Source of the DNA: DASRSS01 sp963799045
GTDB lineage: Bacteria > Actinomycetota > Actinomycetes > Mycobacteriales > Jatrophihabitantaceae
Direction of reading: 5' to 3'
Assembly: GCA_963799045.1 (NCBI GenBank)
Contig: CAWCVN010000004.1
Span: 310,001-374,000, forward strand
Length of the DNA: 64,000 nucleotides
In this document: piece after piece, positions 39,106 through 50,271 of the stretch
How positions within the stretch are numbered: position 1 is the stretch's first letter
Layout of the letters: every line of letters begins with the position of its first letter
Notes under the pieces: model-generated
The model's database searches: none
What the model was told of the DNA's origin: nothing
The model's input: only the letters and a program-made list of their open reading frames with translations
Position numbers and translations under genes: made by a program

Positions 39106-39708
39106 GTGACGTTGTTGGTTGCCGGGGCGATCGCGTTCGGCGTGGTGTTCCTCGTCGAGCTGCCGGACAAGACGCTGGTGGCGACGGTGGTGCTGTCCAC
39201 CCGCTTCCGGCCACGCCCGGTGCTGCTCGGTGTCGGCGTCGCGTTCGCCGCCCAGTGCGCGCTCGCCGCCGCGGCCGGCGGGCTGATCACGATGCTGCCG
39301 CGGCGGGCCGTCGAAGCCGTGGTCGCCGCGCTGTTCGCCGTCGGTGCACTGCTGCTGATCCGCGAATCGCTGCGCGGCGAGGACGAGCACCTCGATCTGC
39401 ACGCCGAGCGCGAGGCGCTGTCGTCCCGCCGCGTGGCGCTGACCAGCTTCGGCGTGCTCTTCGCCGCCGAGTGGGGCGACGCCAGCCAGATCGCGACCGC
39501 CGGGCTGGTCGCGCGCGCGCACGGCATGGGGCACGCGGTGGCGACCGGGGTCGGCGCCTGGCTGGCGCTGGTGTCGGTGGCGGTCGTCGCGGTCGTGGTC
39601 GGCAAGGCGGTGCTGCGGCTCGTGCCCGTGCACCTGGTGCACCGCGCGGCCGGCGCCCTGTTCGCCGCGCTCGCGGTGCTCGCCGCGGTGGCGGCGGCGA
39701 CCGGCTGA
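39106..39708 (+). CDS. TMEM165/GDT1 family cation transporter
   Basis: 200 residues with six membrane helices in two symmetric halves. The family repeats E-x-G-D-K/R-S/T appear as ELPDKT (residues about 17-22) and EWGDAS (about 123-128); the first has Leu-Pro and the second Ala where most members have Gly-Asp-Lys, so the motifs are slightly degenerate. Homologues move Mn2+ or Ca2+ against protons. GTG 39106 start. The central loop carries EDEHLDLHAERE. Confidence 0.87.
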   Translation: MTLLVAGAIAFGVVFLVELPDKTLVATVVLSTRFRPRPVLLGVGVAFAAQCALAAAAGGLITMLPRRAVEAVVAALFAVGALLLIRESLRGEDEHLDLHAEREALSSRRVALTSFGVLFAAEWGDASQIATAGLVARAHGMGHAVATGVGAWLALVSVAVVAVVVGKAVLRLVPVHLVHRAAGALFAALAVLAAVAAATG

Positions 39709-39774
39709 CGGCCCTCGGCCCGCGGCGCCGGTTCGGCCGCACCGCATGTCGCACGCCGCGGTTACCGTTCGGCC

Positions 39775-40169
39775 ATGGCCTCCTTCATCGCCGCCCTCGC
39801 CCTCGACGCGCACGATCCCGCCGGGCTGGCCGAGTTCTGGTGCCAGGTGCTCGGCTGGCAGGTGGTCGACGTCGACGACCCCGACGACACCGACCCCCCG
39901 ACGTCTCGATCGGGCCGGCCGACGGACCCGCCTATCCGCTGGGCCCGACGATCGACTTCCTGCACACCAGCGACGCCAAGGCGCAGAAGCTGCGCCTGCA
40001 CATCGACCTGCGCGCCGGCGACCGCGGCCAGGCGGCCGAGCTCCAGCGGCTGCTGGCGCTCGGCGCGCGACCGGTCGACATCGGCCAGGGGCCGGAGGTC
40101 GGCTGGCACGTGCTCGCCGACCCCGAGGGCAACGAGTTCTGCCTGCTGCGCGACCTGCCCGTCGACTGA
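39775..40169 (+). CDS. glyoxalase-like (VOC) domain protein
   Basis: About 131 residues with one shift near 39900. It starts MASFIAALALDAHDPAGLAE and FWCQVLGWQVVDVDD; after the shift it continues GPTIDFLHTSDAKAQKLRLH and ends GWHVLADPEGNEFCLL, the pattern of the Glyoxalase_6 group. The substrate is unknown. A TACCGT box at 39763-39768 is 6 bases before ATG 39775, again suggesting a leaderless message. Confidence 0.8.
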
Positions 40170-40276
40170 ACAGATTGACCACTCCAGCGGCGAATCCGCT
40201 GCACAGATCGCACAGGATGCCCGACAGCTGTGGGGCATCTTGCGAACGGGCTGCGCCGCCAGCCACCCTGGGCCGC

Positions 40277-41509
40277 ATGACCAGTGTGCAACTCACCCCC
40301 GAAGAGCGCGCCGCCGAGCTGACCGTCGACCGGCTCAAGGAGCTGGTCGGCCTGGTCGACTACGACCAGGCGCGCGACCCGTTCCCCGTCACCGCCATGG
40401 ACGCCGTCGTGTTCGTCTCCGGCAACGCGACCCAGAGCGCGCACTTCTACCAGCACGCGTTCGGCATGCAGCTCGTCGGCTACACCGGCCCCGAGACCGG
40501 CAATCGCGATCACAAGGGGTTCGTGCTGCGCGCCGGGTCGGCCCGGTTCGTGATCGTCGGGGCGGTCGACCCGGCCAGCCCGTACGCCGACCACCACCGC
40601 GCGCACGGCGACGGCGTGATCGACCTCGCGCTCGAGGTTCCCGACGTCGACAAGTGCATCGCGCACGCGCGCGCGCAGGGCGCGACCGTGCTCGACGAGC
40701 CGCACGACGTCAGCGACGAGCACGGCACGGTCCGCGTCGCCGCGATCGCCACCTACGGGCAGACCCGGCACACCCTCGTCGACCGGTCGCGCTACGGCGG
40801 CGTGTACCTGCCCGGTTACGTCGAGCAGTCCTCCGCCATGGCCCTTCCGGACGGCTGGGGGTCCCCCCGCCAACAAGGGCGTAGCGGGCGGGGGCGGCTG
40901 TTCCAGGCCGTCGATCACTGCGTCGGCAACGTCGAGCTCGGCCGCATGGACGAGTGGGTCGGCTTCTACAACCGGGTGATGGGCTTCGTGAACATGGCCG
41001 AGTTCGTCGGCGACGACATCGCGACGGAGTACTCGGCACTGATGAGCAAGGTGGTCGCCAACGGCAACCATCGCGTCAAGTTCCCGCTGAACGAGCCCTC
41101 GCCGGGCAAGAAGCGCTCGCAGATCGACGAGTACCTGGACTTCTACGCCGGGCCGGGCTGTCAGCACATCGCACTGGCGACCAACGACATCCTGCGCACG
41201 ACCGACGAGATGCGCGCTCGCGGCGTCGAGTTCCTGGCCACCCCCGACTCCTACTACGACGACCCGGAGCTGCGGGCACGCATCGGCGAGGTCCGGGTGC
41301 CGGTCGAGCAGCTCAAGGCGCGCGGCATCCTGGTCGACCGTGACGAGGACGGCTACCTGCTGCAGATCTTCACCAAGCCGGTGGGCGACCGCCCGACGGT
41401 GTTCTTCGAGCTGATCGAGCGGCACGGTTCGCTCGGCTTCGGCAAGGGGAATTTCAAGGCGCTGTTCGAGGCGATCGAGCGCGAGCAGGAGCGCCGCGGG
41501 AACCTATAA
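40277..41509 (+). CDS. hppD: 4-hydroxyphenylpyruvate dioxygenase
   Basis: 410 residues. The two VOC halves are clear. The iron ligands fall in the C-terminal half: the His of FQAVDHCVGNVELG, the His of GPGCQHIALATNDI and the Glu of VFFELIER. The final helix FGKGNFKALFEAIEREQ that gates the active site is present. It converts 4-hydroxyphenylpyruvate to homogentisate in tyrosine degradation. Between the halves, residues about 193-206 (GSPRQQGRSGRG region) are extra and encoded by a G/C-rich hairpin. No frame change is seen. Confidence 0.95.
   Translation: MTSVQLTPEERAAELTVDRLKELVGLVDYDQARDPFPVTAMDAVVFVSGNATQSAHFYQHAFGMQLVGYTGPETGNRDHKGFVLRAGSARFVIVGAVDPASPYADHHRAHGDGVIDLALEVPDVDKCIAHARAQGATVLDEPHDVSDEHGTVRVAAIATYGQTRHTLVDRSRYGGVYLPGYVEQSSAMALPDGWGSPRQQGRSGRGRLFQAVDHCVGNVELGRMDEWVGFYNRVMGFVNMAEFVGDDIATEYSALMSKVVANGNHRVKFPLNEPSPGKKRSQIDEYLDFYAGPGCQHIALATNDILRTTDEMRARGVEFLATPDSYYDDPELRARIGEVRVPVEQLKARGILVDRDEDGYLLQIFTKPVGDRPTVFFELIERHGSLGFGKGNFKALFEAIEREQERRGNL
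40853..40899 (+). repeat. in-frame palindromic mini-element inside hppD
   Basis: GGGGGTCCCCC is followed by an 8-base inverted pair (CCCCCGCC at 40864-40871, GGCGGGGG at 40887-40894) around a 15-base loop. It adds about 14 codons in frame at the hinge between the two halves of the enzyme. Similar GGGGGTCCCCCC-led hairpins are scattered through actinobacterial genomes, as known from experience with such sequences and unverified here. Confidence 0.65.
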
Positions 41510-41528
41510 TCCGGCGCAGCGCGGATCT

Positions 41529-41557
41529 TCGTCTCGGCCCGCAAGGGGCCGAGACGA
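41529..41557. terminator. strong hairpin after hppD
   Basis: A 12-bp stem whose core is GTCTCGGCCC pairing with GGGCCGAGAC, with a 5-base GCAAG loop, 20 bases after the hppD stop. No T-run follows, as is common for actinobacterial terminators. Confidence 0.6.
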
Positions 41558-41658
41558 GTCTGCGCCCGCAAGCTGGACTTCGTTCGCGCGGCACCGGGCT
41601 CTTCGCGCGAGCGCTCATCACGTGCTGGTCACCTTTCAGAGCCCTGGAGAAGGTCACG

Positions 41659-42726
41659 GTGGGAGTCAAACTCAGGTCGGTTCTGGCCGAGCTGCCGGCG
41701 TACGTGCCGGGGCGGAACGTGCCGGGCGCGATCAAGCTGGCCAGCAACGAGACGCCCTACCCGATGCTGGCGCACGTGGTCGAGCGGGTGGCGCAGTTCC
41801 TGCCCGTCGCCAACCGCTACCCGGACAACGGCTCGGCCGAGCTCACTGCCGCGCTGGCGACCAGGTTCGGTGTTCCCGAGTCGAGGGTTGCCGTCGGCTG
41901 CGGCTCGGTGTCGCTGTGCACGCAGCTGGTGCAGGCCGTCGCGGACGCCGGTGACGAGGTCGTCTACGCGTGGCGCTCGTTCGAGGCCTACCCGATCCTG
42001 ACCGCGGTCAGCGGCGCCACTTCGGTACAGGTGCCGGTGCGCGAGCACGTGCACGACCTGGCGGCGATGGCCGACGCGATCACCGACCGCACCCGGCTGG
42101 TGTTCGTCTGCAACCCGAACAACCCGACCGGCACGGCCGTGCGGCGCGCCGAGCTCGTCGAGTTCCTGCGCCGGGTGCCGGACAACGTGGTCGTGGCCCT
42201 GGACGAGGCCTACCGCGAGTTCGTCACCGACCCGGACGTGCCCGACGGCACCACGTTGCTGGACGAGCACCCGAACCTCGTCGTGTTGCGCACGTTCTCG
42301 AAGGCGTACGGGCTGGCGGGGCTGCGGGTCGGGTATGCGATCGCCGCGGACGAGGCGGTGACCGCCGCGCTGCGCCAGACGCAGGTGCCCTTCGCGGTGA
42401 CGACGGTGGCCCAGCAGGCCGCGCTGGCCTGCCTGGAGCCGGAGGCGGAGCAGCAGCTGATGCAGCGGGTGGCCGAGGTGGTCGCCGAGCGCTCCCGCGT
42501 GTCCGAAACCCTGGCCTCGCTGGGTTATTCGGTGCCGCCGAGCCAGGCCAACTTCGTCTGGCTCGGGCTCGGCGAGCGCACCGCCGCCTGGGCGCAGGCC
42601 TGCGAGGAGCACAAGGTGATCGTGCGCGCCTTCGCCGGGGCGGGTGCGCGCGTGACGATCAGCAGCCGCGAGGAGAACGACCGCTTCCTCGACGCCGCGG
42701 CCGCGGCGCGCACCGCGCTCGCCTGA
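41659..42726 (+). CDS. aromatic amino acid / histidinol-phosphate-type aminotransferase (class I)
   Basis: 355 residues from GTG 41659 with GGAGAAGG about 6 bases upstream. PLP-fold motifs are IKLASNETPYPML, RYPDNGSAELTAAL, VFVCNPNNPTGT, VVALDEAYREFV and the Schiff-base lysine in FSKAYGLAGLRVGYAI. It ends with VRAFAGAGARVTISSREEND. It belongs to the HisC/Pat group; with pheA and hppD close by, an aromatic 2-oxoacid aminotransferase (pat) is likelier than HisC, but sequence alone does not settle this. Confidence 0.88.
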   Translation: MGVKLRSVLAELPAYVPGRNVPGAIKLASNETPYPMLAHVVERVAQFLPVANRYPDNGSAELTAALATRFGVPESRVAVGCGSVSLCTQLVQAVADAGDEVVYAWRSFEAYPILTAVSGATSVQVPVREHVHDLAAMADAITDRTRLVFVCNPNNPTGTAVRRAELVEFLRRVPDNVVVALDEAYREFVTDPDVPDGTTLLDEHPNLVVLRTFSKAYGLAGLRVGYAIAADEAVTAALRQTQVPFAVTTVAQQAALACLEPEAEQQLMQRVAEVVAERSRVSETLASLGYSVPPSQANFVWLGLGERTAAWAQACEEHKVIVRAFAGAGARVTISSREENDRFLDAAAAARTALA

Positions 42727-42730
42727 GGCC

Positions 42731-43720
42731 TCACTCGGCCGGGGTGGGTTCCGGCGGGGCCACCGGGTGCCCGCGCCGGTGCAGGCGCCACCAGATCGCG
42801 CCGGCCAGGAGCACGACGAGCAGGAACGGCAGCGCCGCGCCGAGCACCGTCACCAGCGCGGAAACCGACACCGCGAACGCGTGCCAGCCCCGCTGCAGGC
42901 CACCGATGAACCCGGTCCGCTCGTGGTGCGCGGGCGCGGCCAACTTATGCGCGGGCGGGGAGTCCAGCGACAGGTGGATGGTGGCGGTCGCGGTCTCGTC
43001 GGCCAGGGATCGCTGCTGCGCCTGCAGCGATTCGAGGTCTGCCTCCCGCTGCGCGATCTCCTGCTCGATCGCGATCACGTCGCGCACCTTGGTCGCCTTC
43101 GCGTACAGCGTTCGGAGGCGGTCCAGGCTCTTGCGGGCGCTGAGGACGCGCGAGCCCACGTCGGCGACCTGGGTCGTCACGTCCTTGGTGCTCGACGTGC
43201 GCGACCGCTCCTTGCCCAGCCCGGCCAGCCGGTCCAGCACCGTGGTGAGCGAGTCCGGCGGCACCTTCAGGGTGAGCTCGGCGGTGGCCTGCTTGCCGGC
43301 GGTGCGGTCGTCGGCGAAGACGCTGCCGCCGGCGTCGACGGCGATCTGGTCCGCGGCGTCGGCGGCCTTCGCGACGCCGGACGCGGTGGCCACCCGCACG
43401 CTGAGGCTGGCCGTCTTGATCAGCGCGGCCGTGCGCAGCGGGATGCTGCTGTTGGCGTCTGCCGCCACGCCTCCGCTCGCCGAACCCGCGGCGCCGCCTG
43501 CCGAGTTCGCCGCTATCCCGTTCGTGGCGGGCGCGCCTGCCTCGGGCTGCGAGCCCCCGGCGCTTCCCGCCGCGGCGGCGTCGGCCGCCTTGCTGTTCGC
43601 GCCGCCGGAGGACGAACTGCAGGCGGCGAGCCCGACGAGGGCCGCCGCGAGCGCGGCCGCCCCGAGCACGGCGCCCGCGGTGCGGCGGCGCGCCGGCCCC
43701 GACGTTGTGTGCCTGGACAT
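42731..43720 (-). CDS. DUF4349 lipoprotein with C-terminal membrane helix
   Basis: 329 residues. The lipoprotein signal ends LVGLAACSSSSGG, with the Cys in a proper lipobox. A low-complexity Ala/Gly/Ser linker follows. The DUF4349 domain spans about 95-260: IKTASLSVRVATASGVAKAA, a coiled coil (RDVIAIEQEIAQREADLESL) and TATIHLSLDSPP. A terminal helix (LVTVLGAALPFLLVVLLAGA) and a basic tail end it. It converges on the aminotransferase, 4 bases apart. Probably acts at the outer face of the membrane; function unknown. Confidence 0.87.
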   Translation of the reverse strand: MSRHTTSGPARRRTAGAVLGAAALAAALVGLAACSSSSGGANSKAADAAAAGSAGGSQPEAGAPATNGIAANSAGGAAGSASGGVAADANSSIPLRTAALIKTASLSVRVATASGVAKAADAADQIAVDAGGSVFADDRTAGKQATAELTLKVPPDSLTTVLDRLAGLGKERSRTSSTKDVTTQVADVGSRVLSARKSLDRLRTLYAKATKVRDVIAIEQEIAQREADLESLQAQQRSLADETATATIHLSLDSPPAHKLAAPAHHERTGFIGGLQRGWHAFAVSVSALVTVLGAALPFLLVVLLAGAIWWRLHRRGHPVAPPEPTPAE

Positions 43721-43805
43721 GCCTGCCCCTCTCCTCGGTCCCCGTGCTCAGAGACGGGGCGGGCGGGGCGCCAGGTTCGCGGCGGGGGTGGCCGATGCCG
43801 AGTCG

Positions 43806-45279
43806 TTACCCGGTCTGCGGCGCGAGCGGGCGTTCGGAGCGGGTCGGCTCGCCGTTGTGCCCGGCCGCCTCCTGCACGGCCGCGGCGACCGCCTTCGGCA
43901 CCGCGGGGTCGAACACCGACGGCACGATGTAGGAGGCGTTCAGCTGCTCGTCGCTGACGCAGCCGCCGAGCGCCTTCGCGGCCGCCGAGCAGCATCGCGA
44001 CGGTCACCTCCCGGGCCCGGGCGTCGAGCAGGCCGCGGAACACGCCCGGGAAGGCGAGCACGTTGTTGATCTGGTTCGGGTAGTCGCTGCGGCCGGTCGC
44101 GAGCACCGCCGCGTACTCGCCGGGCGGCGTCGACGTCGACCTCCGGGTCGGGGTTGGCCAGCGCGAAGACGACCGGCGTCGGGTGCCATGTCGGCGATCC
44201 ACCGCGCCGGCAGCACGCCGGGGCCGCTCACCCCGATGAACACGTCGGCGCCGCGCAGCGCGTCGTGCAGGTCGCCGGTGCACGCCCTCGGGGTTGGTCG
44301 CCGCGGCCAGCGCCGCCTTCGCCGGGTTCAGCGCGGCGTCGGCCGGGGTCAGGATGCCCTCGCGGTCCCACACCAGCACGTGCTTGCGCGCCCGCGGCCA
44401 GCAGCAGGGTGACGATGGCGGTGCCGGCCGCGCCCCCACCGGCCACGACGATCCGCGCCGACGGCCAGCGACTTGGCCACGCACCGCAGCGCGTTGGTCA
44501 GCGCCGCGAGCACCACGATCGCGGTGCCGTGCTGGTCGTCGTGGAAGACCGGGATGTCCAGCGATTCCCGCAGCCGCCGTCTCGATCTCGAAGCAGCGCG
44601 GCGCGGAGATGTCCTCGAGGTTGATGCCGCCGAAGCCCGGCGCGATCATCCGGACCGTCTCGCACGATCTCGTCGGTGTCCTGGGTGTCCAGGCAGATCG
44701 GCCAGGCGTCGATGCTCGGCGAAGCGCTTGAACAGCGCGGCCTTGCCCTCCATCACCGGCAGTGCCGCGCCGGGGCCGAGGTTGCCGAGACCGAGCACGG
44801 CCGAGCCGTCGGTGACCACCGCGACCGCGTTGCCCTTGATCGTCAGCTTGGCGACGTCCTCCGGGTGCTCGGCCAGCGCCAGCGACACCCGCCCGACGCC
44901 CGGGCGTGTACGCCATCGACAGGTCGTCGCGGGTCTTCAGCGGCACCTTGGACTCGACGCAGATCTTGCCGCCGAGGTGCAGCAGGAACGTGCGGTCGCG
45001 ACACCCGGTGCACCGTGACGCCGTCGACGCCGCGCAGCGCCTCGACGATCTCGCGCGGCGTGCTCGCCGTTGACCGCCGAGCAGGTGACGTCGACGGTGA
45101 TCCGGTCCGACGCGCGACTCGCTGACGTCGATGGCCGTGACCAGCCCGCCGGCCGCGCCGACCGCGGTCGCGAGCGCGCCGACCACCGAGGCCGACGGCG
45201 CGGCGTAGAGGCGCACGGTGATCCCGTAGGAGGCGCTGGTGGGCAGCGGGCGTGGATGGGCGGAATCGTGCAGTGCCAT
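43806..45279 (-). CDS. NAD-dependent malic enzyme with N-terminal ACT domain
   Basis: About 487 residues with a dozen or more single-base shifts. The N-terminal ACT-like domain starts YGITVRLYAAPSASVVGALA. Core motifs are FLLHLGGKICVESKVPLKTR, LSMAYTPG, KLTIKGNAVAVVTDGSAVLG, NLGPGAALPVMEGKAALFKR, GGINLEDISAPRCFEIE, VFHDDQHGTAIVVLAAL and a C-terminal SYIVPSVFDPAVPKAVAAAV. It decarboxylates malate to pyruvate. It is divergent from the glutamate dehydrogenase gene, whose product feeds 2-oxoglutarate into the same part of metabolism. A CAGGAT box is 6 bases before ATG 45279. Confidence 0.88.
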
Positions 45280-45285
45280 GCGCAC

Positions 45286-45291
45286 ATCCTG
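45286..45291 (-). promoter_or_regulatory. possible -10 box of malic enzyme gene (CAGGAT, spacer 6)
   Basis: On the minus strand CAGGAT ends 6 bases before ATG 45279, identical in sequence and spacing to the box before pheA. Confidence 0.35.
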
Positions 45292-45412
45292 CGCCCCACC
45301 GTCTCGACGATCGGGCAGGTGGGTCCGTCCGAGGCGCCGCGCACACATTGGTGAACTCTGGTGGAAGGATGAACAGCATTACTGTCTGCCTGTCACAACG
45401 AGGTGACCAGCA

Positions 45413-48400
45413 ATGACCGACACCCAGCCGGGTATCGACCTACCGGACGGGGTGTGATGCGGAGGCCTTCGCGCGCCGCTTCCTCGCCCATGCCGGCAGC
45501 CAGCTGCCCGGCCGCGACGACGCCGACCTCGAGCAGGTCGCGTCGGAGAGCCTGCGGTTCGGCGCCGTCCGGCGCCCGGACGAGATCCTCGCTGTGGCCG
45601 CACGACCTCGACGCCGAGACCACGGCCATCGAGGTCGTCGACCGCGGACGCCGCCTACCTCGTCGACTCGGTGCGCGCCGAGCTGAACCGCTGCGGGCAC
45701 CCGGCCCGAGCACGTGCTGCACCCGCAGCTGGTCGTCGAACGCGGCGGTGACGGCCGGCTGCTGCGGGTGCTGGACATCGACGACAACGCCGACGTGCCC
45801 GAGGGCGCGATCGTCGAGTCGTGGATGCACATCGAGCTCGACCTGTTGCCGCCGGAGGCGCGCGAGCAGCTGGCCGCCAACCTGCGCCGCGTGCTGGCCG
45901 ACGTCCTGTACGCCGTCGCCGACGCCCCGCGCGATGTACGCGCGCCTGCGGGCGCTGGCCGACACGCTCGCGCGCCGACCCGGGCGAGTTCGACCGGGAG
46001 ACCAGCCGGGAGGCCGGCGAGCTGCTGCGCTGGCTGGCCGACGGCAACTTCATGATCCTCGGCCACGCCGCCTACTCGGCCAACGAGCTGGCCAACCCGC
46101 AGGCGCGCGCGCGCGACGACGACGCCGAGGGCGTGCTGCGCGGCGCGGCGCGGATCTCGCCCCATCGAGCTGCTGCCCGCCTACCGCAGCGGCGCGCCGC
46201 TGGTGATCTTCAAGTCGCCCGCTGGTCTCCACCGTGCGCCGCTCGGCGCGCTACGACTGCGTCACCGTCGTGGCGCCCGCCGGTGGGCAGCAAGCAGACG
46301 ATCCACGTGTTCCTCGGCCTGATCACCAACGCCGAGGACGGCACCGTGGGCCGGGTGCCGGTGGTGCGCCGGCGCATCGCCGAGATCCTGCTGCGCTCGG
46401 GCGTGCGCGCCGACAGCCACTCCGGCCGCCGGCTGCTCGCGGCGCTGCGCACCCTGCCGCGCGACGAGCTGCTCGAGGCGCCGACCGGCGATCTGCTGCG
46501 GCTGGCGCAACTGGTCGTCGAGCGCGCCGAGGACAAGACGGTCGGGGTGTTCGCGCGCATCCACCTCAACCGCGACTTCGTCAGCGTGCTCGTCTACTTC
46601 CCCGCCGACCGCTTCGGCCCGGAGACCCGCCGCCGCGTGCAGGAGGTGATCATCCGCAACTGGCCGGGCGAGATCATCGGCCGCGACGACCGCATCGTCG
46701 AGCTCGACCTGGCCCGCATGCAGTTCCTGATCGCGGTGCGTCCGGGAACGCAGCCGCCGTCGCCGGAGCGTGCCGGCGTCGAGGCCGAGGTCGCGAAGGT
46801 GACCCGGCGCTGGCGCGACGACCTGTTCGACCTGCTCACCGAGCGCCGTACGGCGTGGAGACCGCCGAGCGGCTGCGCCGGCGGTTCACCCGCGCGCATC
46901 CCGGAGGCGTACAAGGAGGACTTCGCCTGCCGACGCCGCGGCCCGCGACCTGCTCACCCTCGACGGGCTGCCGCGCCGAGGACGGCCTGGCCTTCGAGAT
47001 GTACACGCCCCACCGACGAGCACGAGGACGCCGACCGCCGGCTGAAGGTGTTCCGCACCGGCGAGGCCGTCTCGCTGGCCCGCGCGCTGCCGATCTTCAC
47101 CCGGATGGGCATCGAGGTGCTCGACGAGCGCCCGTACGAGTTCGAGCTGCCCGACGCCGAGGACGTGTGGATCTACGACTTCGGGCTGCGGCTGCCCGCC
47201 GACATCGACTTCGACGACGACGCGTCAGCCGCAACGTCGTCGACGCGCGTGCGGCTGCTGTGGCGCGAGCGGATCGAGCAGGACGGCTTCAACGAACTCG
47301 TCGTGCGCACCGGGCATGACCTGGTGGCAGGCGAACATCCTGCGCGCCTACGCGAAGTACCTGCGCCAGGCGGGAACGACGTTCAGCCAGGGCTACATCG
47401 AGCAGGCGCTGTGCGACTATCCGCGCGATCGCGGCGAGCATCGTCGAGCTGTTCGAGGCGCGCTTCGACCCGGAGCGCGGCGCCGACGACCCGACAGCAC
47501 GGAGGATGCGCTGGTCGAGCGGCTCGAGGAGCAGCTGAGCGAGGTCGCCAGCCTCGACCAGGACCAGCATCCTGCGCTCGCTGCTCGGCCTGGTGCACGC
47601 GACGCTGCGCACGAACGCCTACCGCACCGACGGCCACGCGCGCAGTGTCGGCGAAGGCGCCGGCGACAACACCCGCCGCGCCGCGCTGGCGATCAAGCTC
47701 GACCCGCGGCGCGATCCCGGACCTGCCCGCGCCGCGGCCGCACTACGAGATCTGGGTGTACTCGCCGCGCGTCGAGGGCGTGCACCTGCGCTTCGGCGCG
47801 GTCGCGCGCGGCGGGCTGCGCTGGTCGGACCGCCGCGAGGACTTCCGCACCGAGATCCTCGGCCTGGTCAAGGCGCAGATGGTCAAGAACGCGGTCATCG
47901 TCCCGACCGGCAGCAAGGGCGGCTTCGTCCCCAAGCAGCTGCCCGACCCGACCTCCGACCGGGAGGCGTGGCTGGCCGAGGGCATCGCCTGCTACCGGAC
48001 GTTCATCTCGTGCCTGCTCGACGTCACCGACAACTACGTCCTCGACGGTCCCGGCGCAGGCGTGCAGACGATCGTGCCGCCGCCGCGCACCCGCCGCTAC
48101 GACGGCGACGACCCGTACCTGGTGGTGGCCGCGGACAAGGGCACGGCGACGTTCAGCGACATCGCCAACGAGCATCGCGGTCGACTACGGGTTCTGGCTG
48201 GGCGACGCCTTCGCCAGCGGCGGCTCGGTCGGCTACGACCACAAGGCGATGGGCATCACCGCCCGCGGCGCGTGGGAGTCGGTGAAGTATCACTTCCGCG
48301 AGATGGGTATCGACACCCAGACGCAGGACTTCACCGTCGTCGGCATCGGCGACATGTCCGGTGACGTGTTCGGCAACGGCATGCTGCTGTCCGAGCACAT

Positions 48401-50268
48401 CCGGCTGGTGGCCGCCTTCGACCACCGGCACATCTTCCTCGACCCGAACCCGGACCCGGAGCGTTCCTTCGCCGAGCGGCGCCGGATGTTCGCAGCTGCC
48501 GCGCTCGTCGTGGGCGGACTACGACAGCAGCCTGATCTCCGAGGGCGGCGGCGTGTACTCGCGCTCGCTCAAGTCGATCCCGATCAGCCCGCAGGTCGCC
48601 GAGGCGCTGGGCATCTCCCCCGGCGTCGCGAAGATGACACCGGTCCAGCTGATCCACGCGATCCTGCTGGCGCCGGTCGACCTGCTGTGGAACGGCGGCA
48701 TCGGGACCTACGTCAAGGCGTCCAGGGAGCCGCACTCGGCGGCCGGCGACAAGGCGAACGACGCGGTGCGCGCCGACGCCGACCAGCTGCGTGCAAGGTG
48801 GTCGGCGAGGGCGGCAACCTCGGCTTCACCCAGCTCGGCCGCGTCGAGTACGCCCGTTTCGGCGGGCCCGCCGGCGGGGCGCGGCCGGGCGCGCACGGCG
48901 GGCGGATCAACACCGACGCGATCGACAACTCCGCGGGCGTGGACACCTCCGACCACGAGGTGAACCTCAAGATCCTGCTCGACCGGTCGGTGGCCTCCGG
49001 CGCGATCACGCGCGAGCAGCGCAACGAGCTGCTCGCCTCGGTCACCGAGGACGTCGCCGCGCTGGTGCTGCGCGACAACTACGAGCAGAACGTCCTGCTG
49101 GGCATGGCGCGCAAGCTGGACCCGGCGCTGATCAGCGTGCACCAGCGGTTCATGCAGGCCCTGGAGACCGTCCGGCGACCTCGACCGAGCGATCGAGTTC
49201 CTGCCCTCGGACAAGGAGATCGCGCAGCGCGAGGCCGAGGGCACCGGGCTGTGCTCGCCGGAGAACGCCGTGCTCGTCGCCTACTCCAAGATCACGCTGT
49301 CGCGCCAGATCGAGGCGTCGACGCTGCCGGACGAGCCGTGGTTCCAGCGCGCGCTGGCCGGCTACTTCCCGCCCTCGATCGCGGAGCGCTTCGCCGACGA
49401 CCTGGCCAACCACCCGCTGCACCGCGAGATCATCACCACCGTCGTCGTCAACGACATGCTCAACCGCAGCGGAACCACCTTCGTGCACCGGGCGATCGAG
49501 GAGACCGGCGCCGACCCGGCCGAGATCACCCGGGCCTACAGCGTGGTGCGCGAGGTGTTCGATCTCGAGCAGCTGTGGTCCGAGATCGAGGCGCTGGACA
49601 ACGAGGTGCCCGTCGGCGCCCAGCACTCGGCGTATCAGCTGATCCGCCGGCTGATCGACCGCGCGACCCGGTGGTTCGTCGACGTCCGCTTCCCGATCAG
49701 CGACGTCGCGGCCGAGATCGAACGGTTCGCGCCGACGATCCGCGACCTCGGCCCGCGGATCACACAGCTGGTGCGCGGCGCCGAGCTCGCCGACATCGAA
49801 AGCGAGAGCGATCGCCTGGTGCAGCAAGGGATTGCGCACAAGCTCGCGTTGCGTTGCGCCGAGCTGCTCAGCACGTTCCTGCTGCTGGACGTCGTCGAGA
49901 TCGCCAACGCCAGCGAGCACTCCCCCGGCGAGATCGCCGAGCTGCAGTTCGCGCTGTCGGACCTGTTCTACGTCGACGAGATGCTCACCGGGATCACGAA
50001 GCTGCCGCGCGACGACCGGTGGACGACGCTGGCGCGCGCGGCCATGCGCCACGACGTCTACGCGGCGCTGTCGGCGATCACCACCGGTGTGCTTCGCAAC
50101 ACCGAGGACGCGCGCAGTGCCGACGAGCGCGTCTCGGCCTGGCGGCAGGAGAACAGCGAACGCGTCGAGCGCACCCGCTCGACGGTCCGCTCGGCGCTCG
50201 ACCGGGAGACCGTGGACCTGGCGACGCTGTCGGTGGCGCTGCGGGTGATGCGCAGCCTGCCGGCCTGA
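45413..50268 (+). CDS. gdh: large NAD-dependent glutamate dehydrogenase (GDH180 type)
   Basis: About 1605 residues. Frame shifts cluster at 45455-48790 (more than 20) while 46290-46850 and 49190-50268 read cleanly. N-terminal regulatory domain: DAEAFARRFLAHAGSQL, LRWLADGNFMILGHAAYS, IHLNRDFVSVLVYFPADRF. Catalytic part: ARGGLRWSDRREDFRTEILG, LVKAQMVKNAVIVPTGSKGG, FSDIANE, DMSGDVFGNGMLLS, DLLWNGGIGTYVKAS, VVGEGGNLGFTQLGRVEYA and GGRINTDAIDNSAGVDTSDH. It oxidises glutamate to 2-oxoglutarate and ammonium. GAGGTGA lies about 6 bases before ATG 45413. The intact motifs argue against a pseudogene. Confidence 0.9.
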
Positions 50269-50271
50269 GCG

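Noticed and set aside
45413..48800. Glutamate dehydrogenase, malic enzyme and baseplate genes as pseudogenes
   Set aside because: All catalytic and structural motifs survive, shifts are nearly all +1 in C/G runs, and clean stretches alternate with error-rich ones. Consensus error explains this better than decay.
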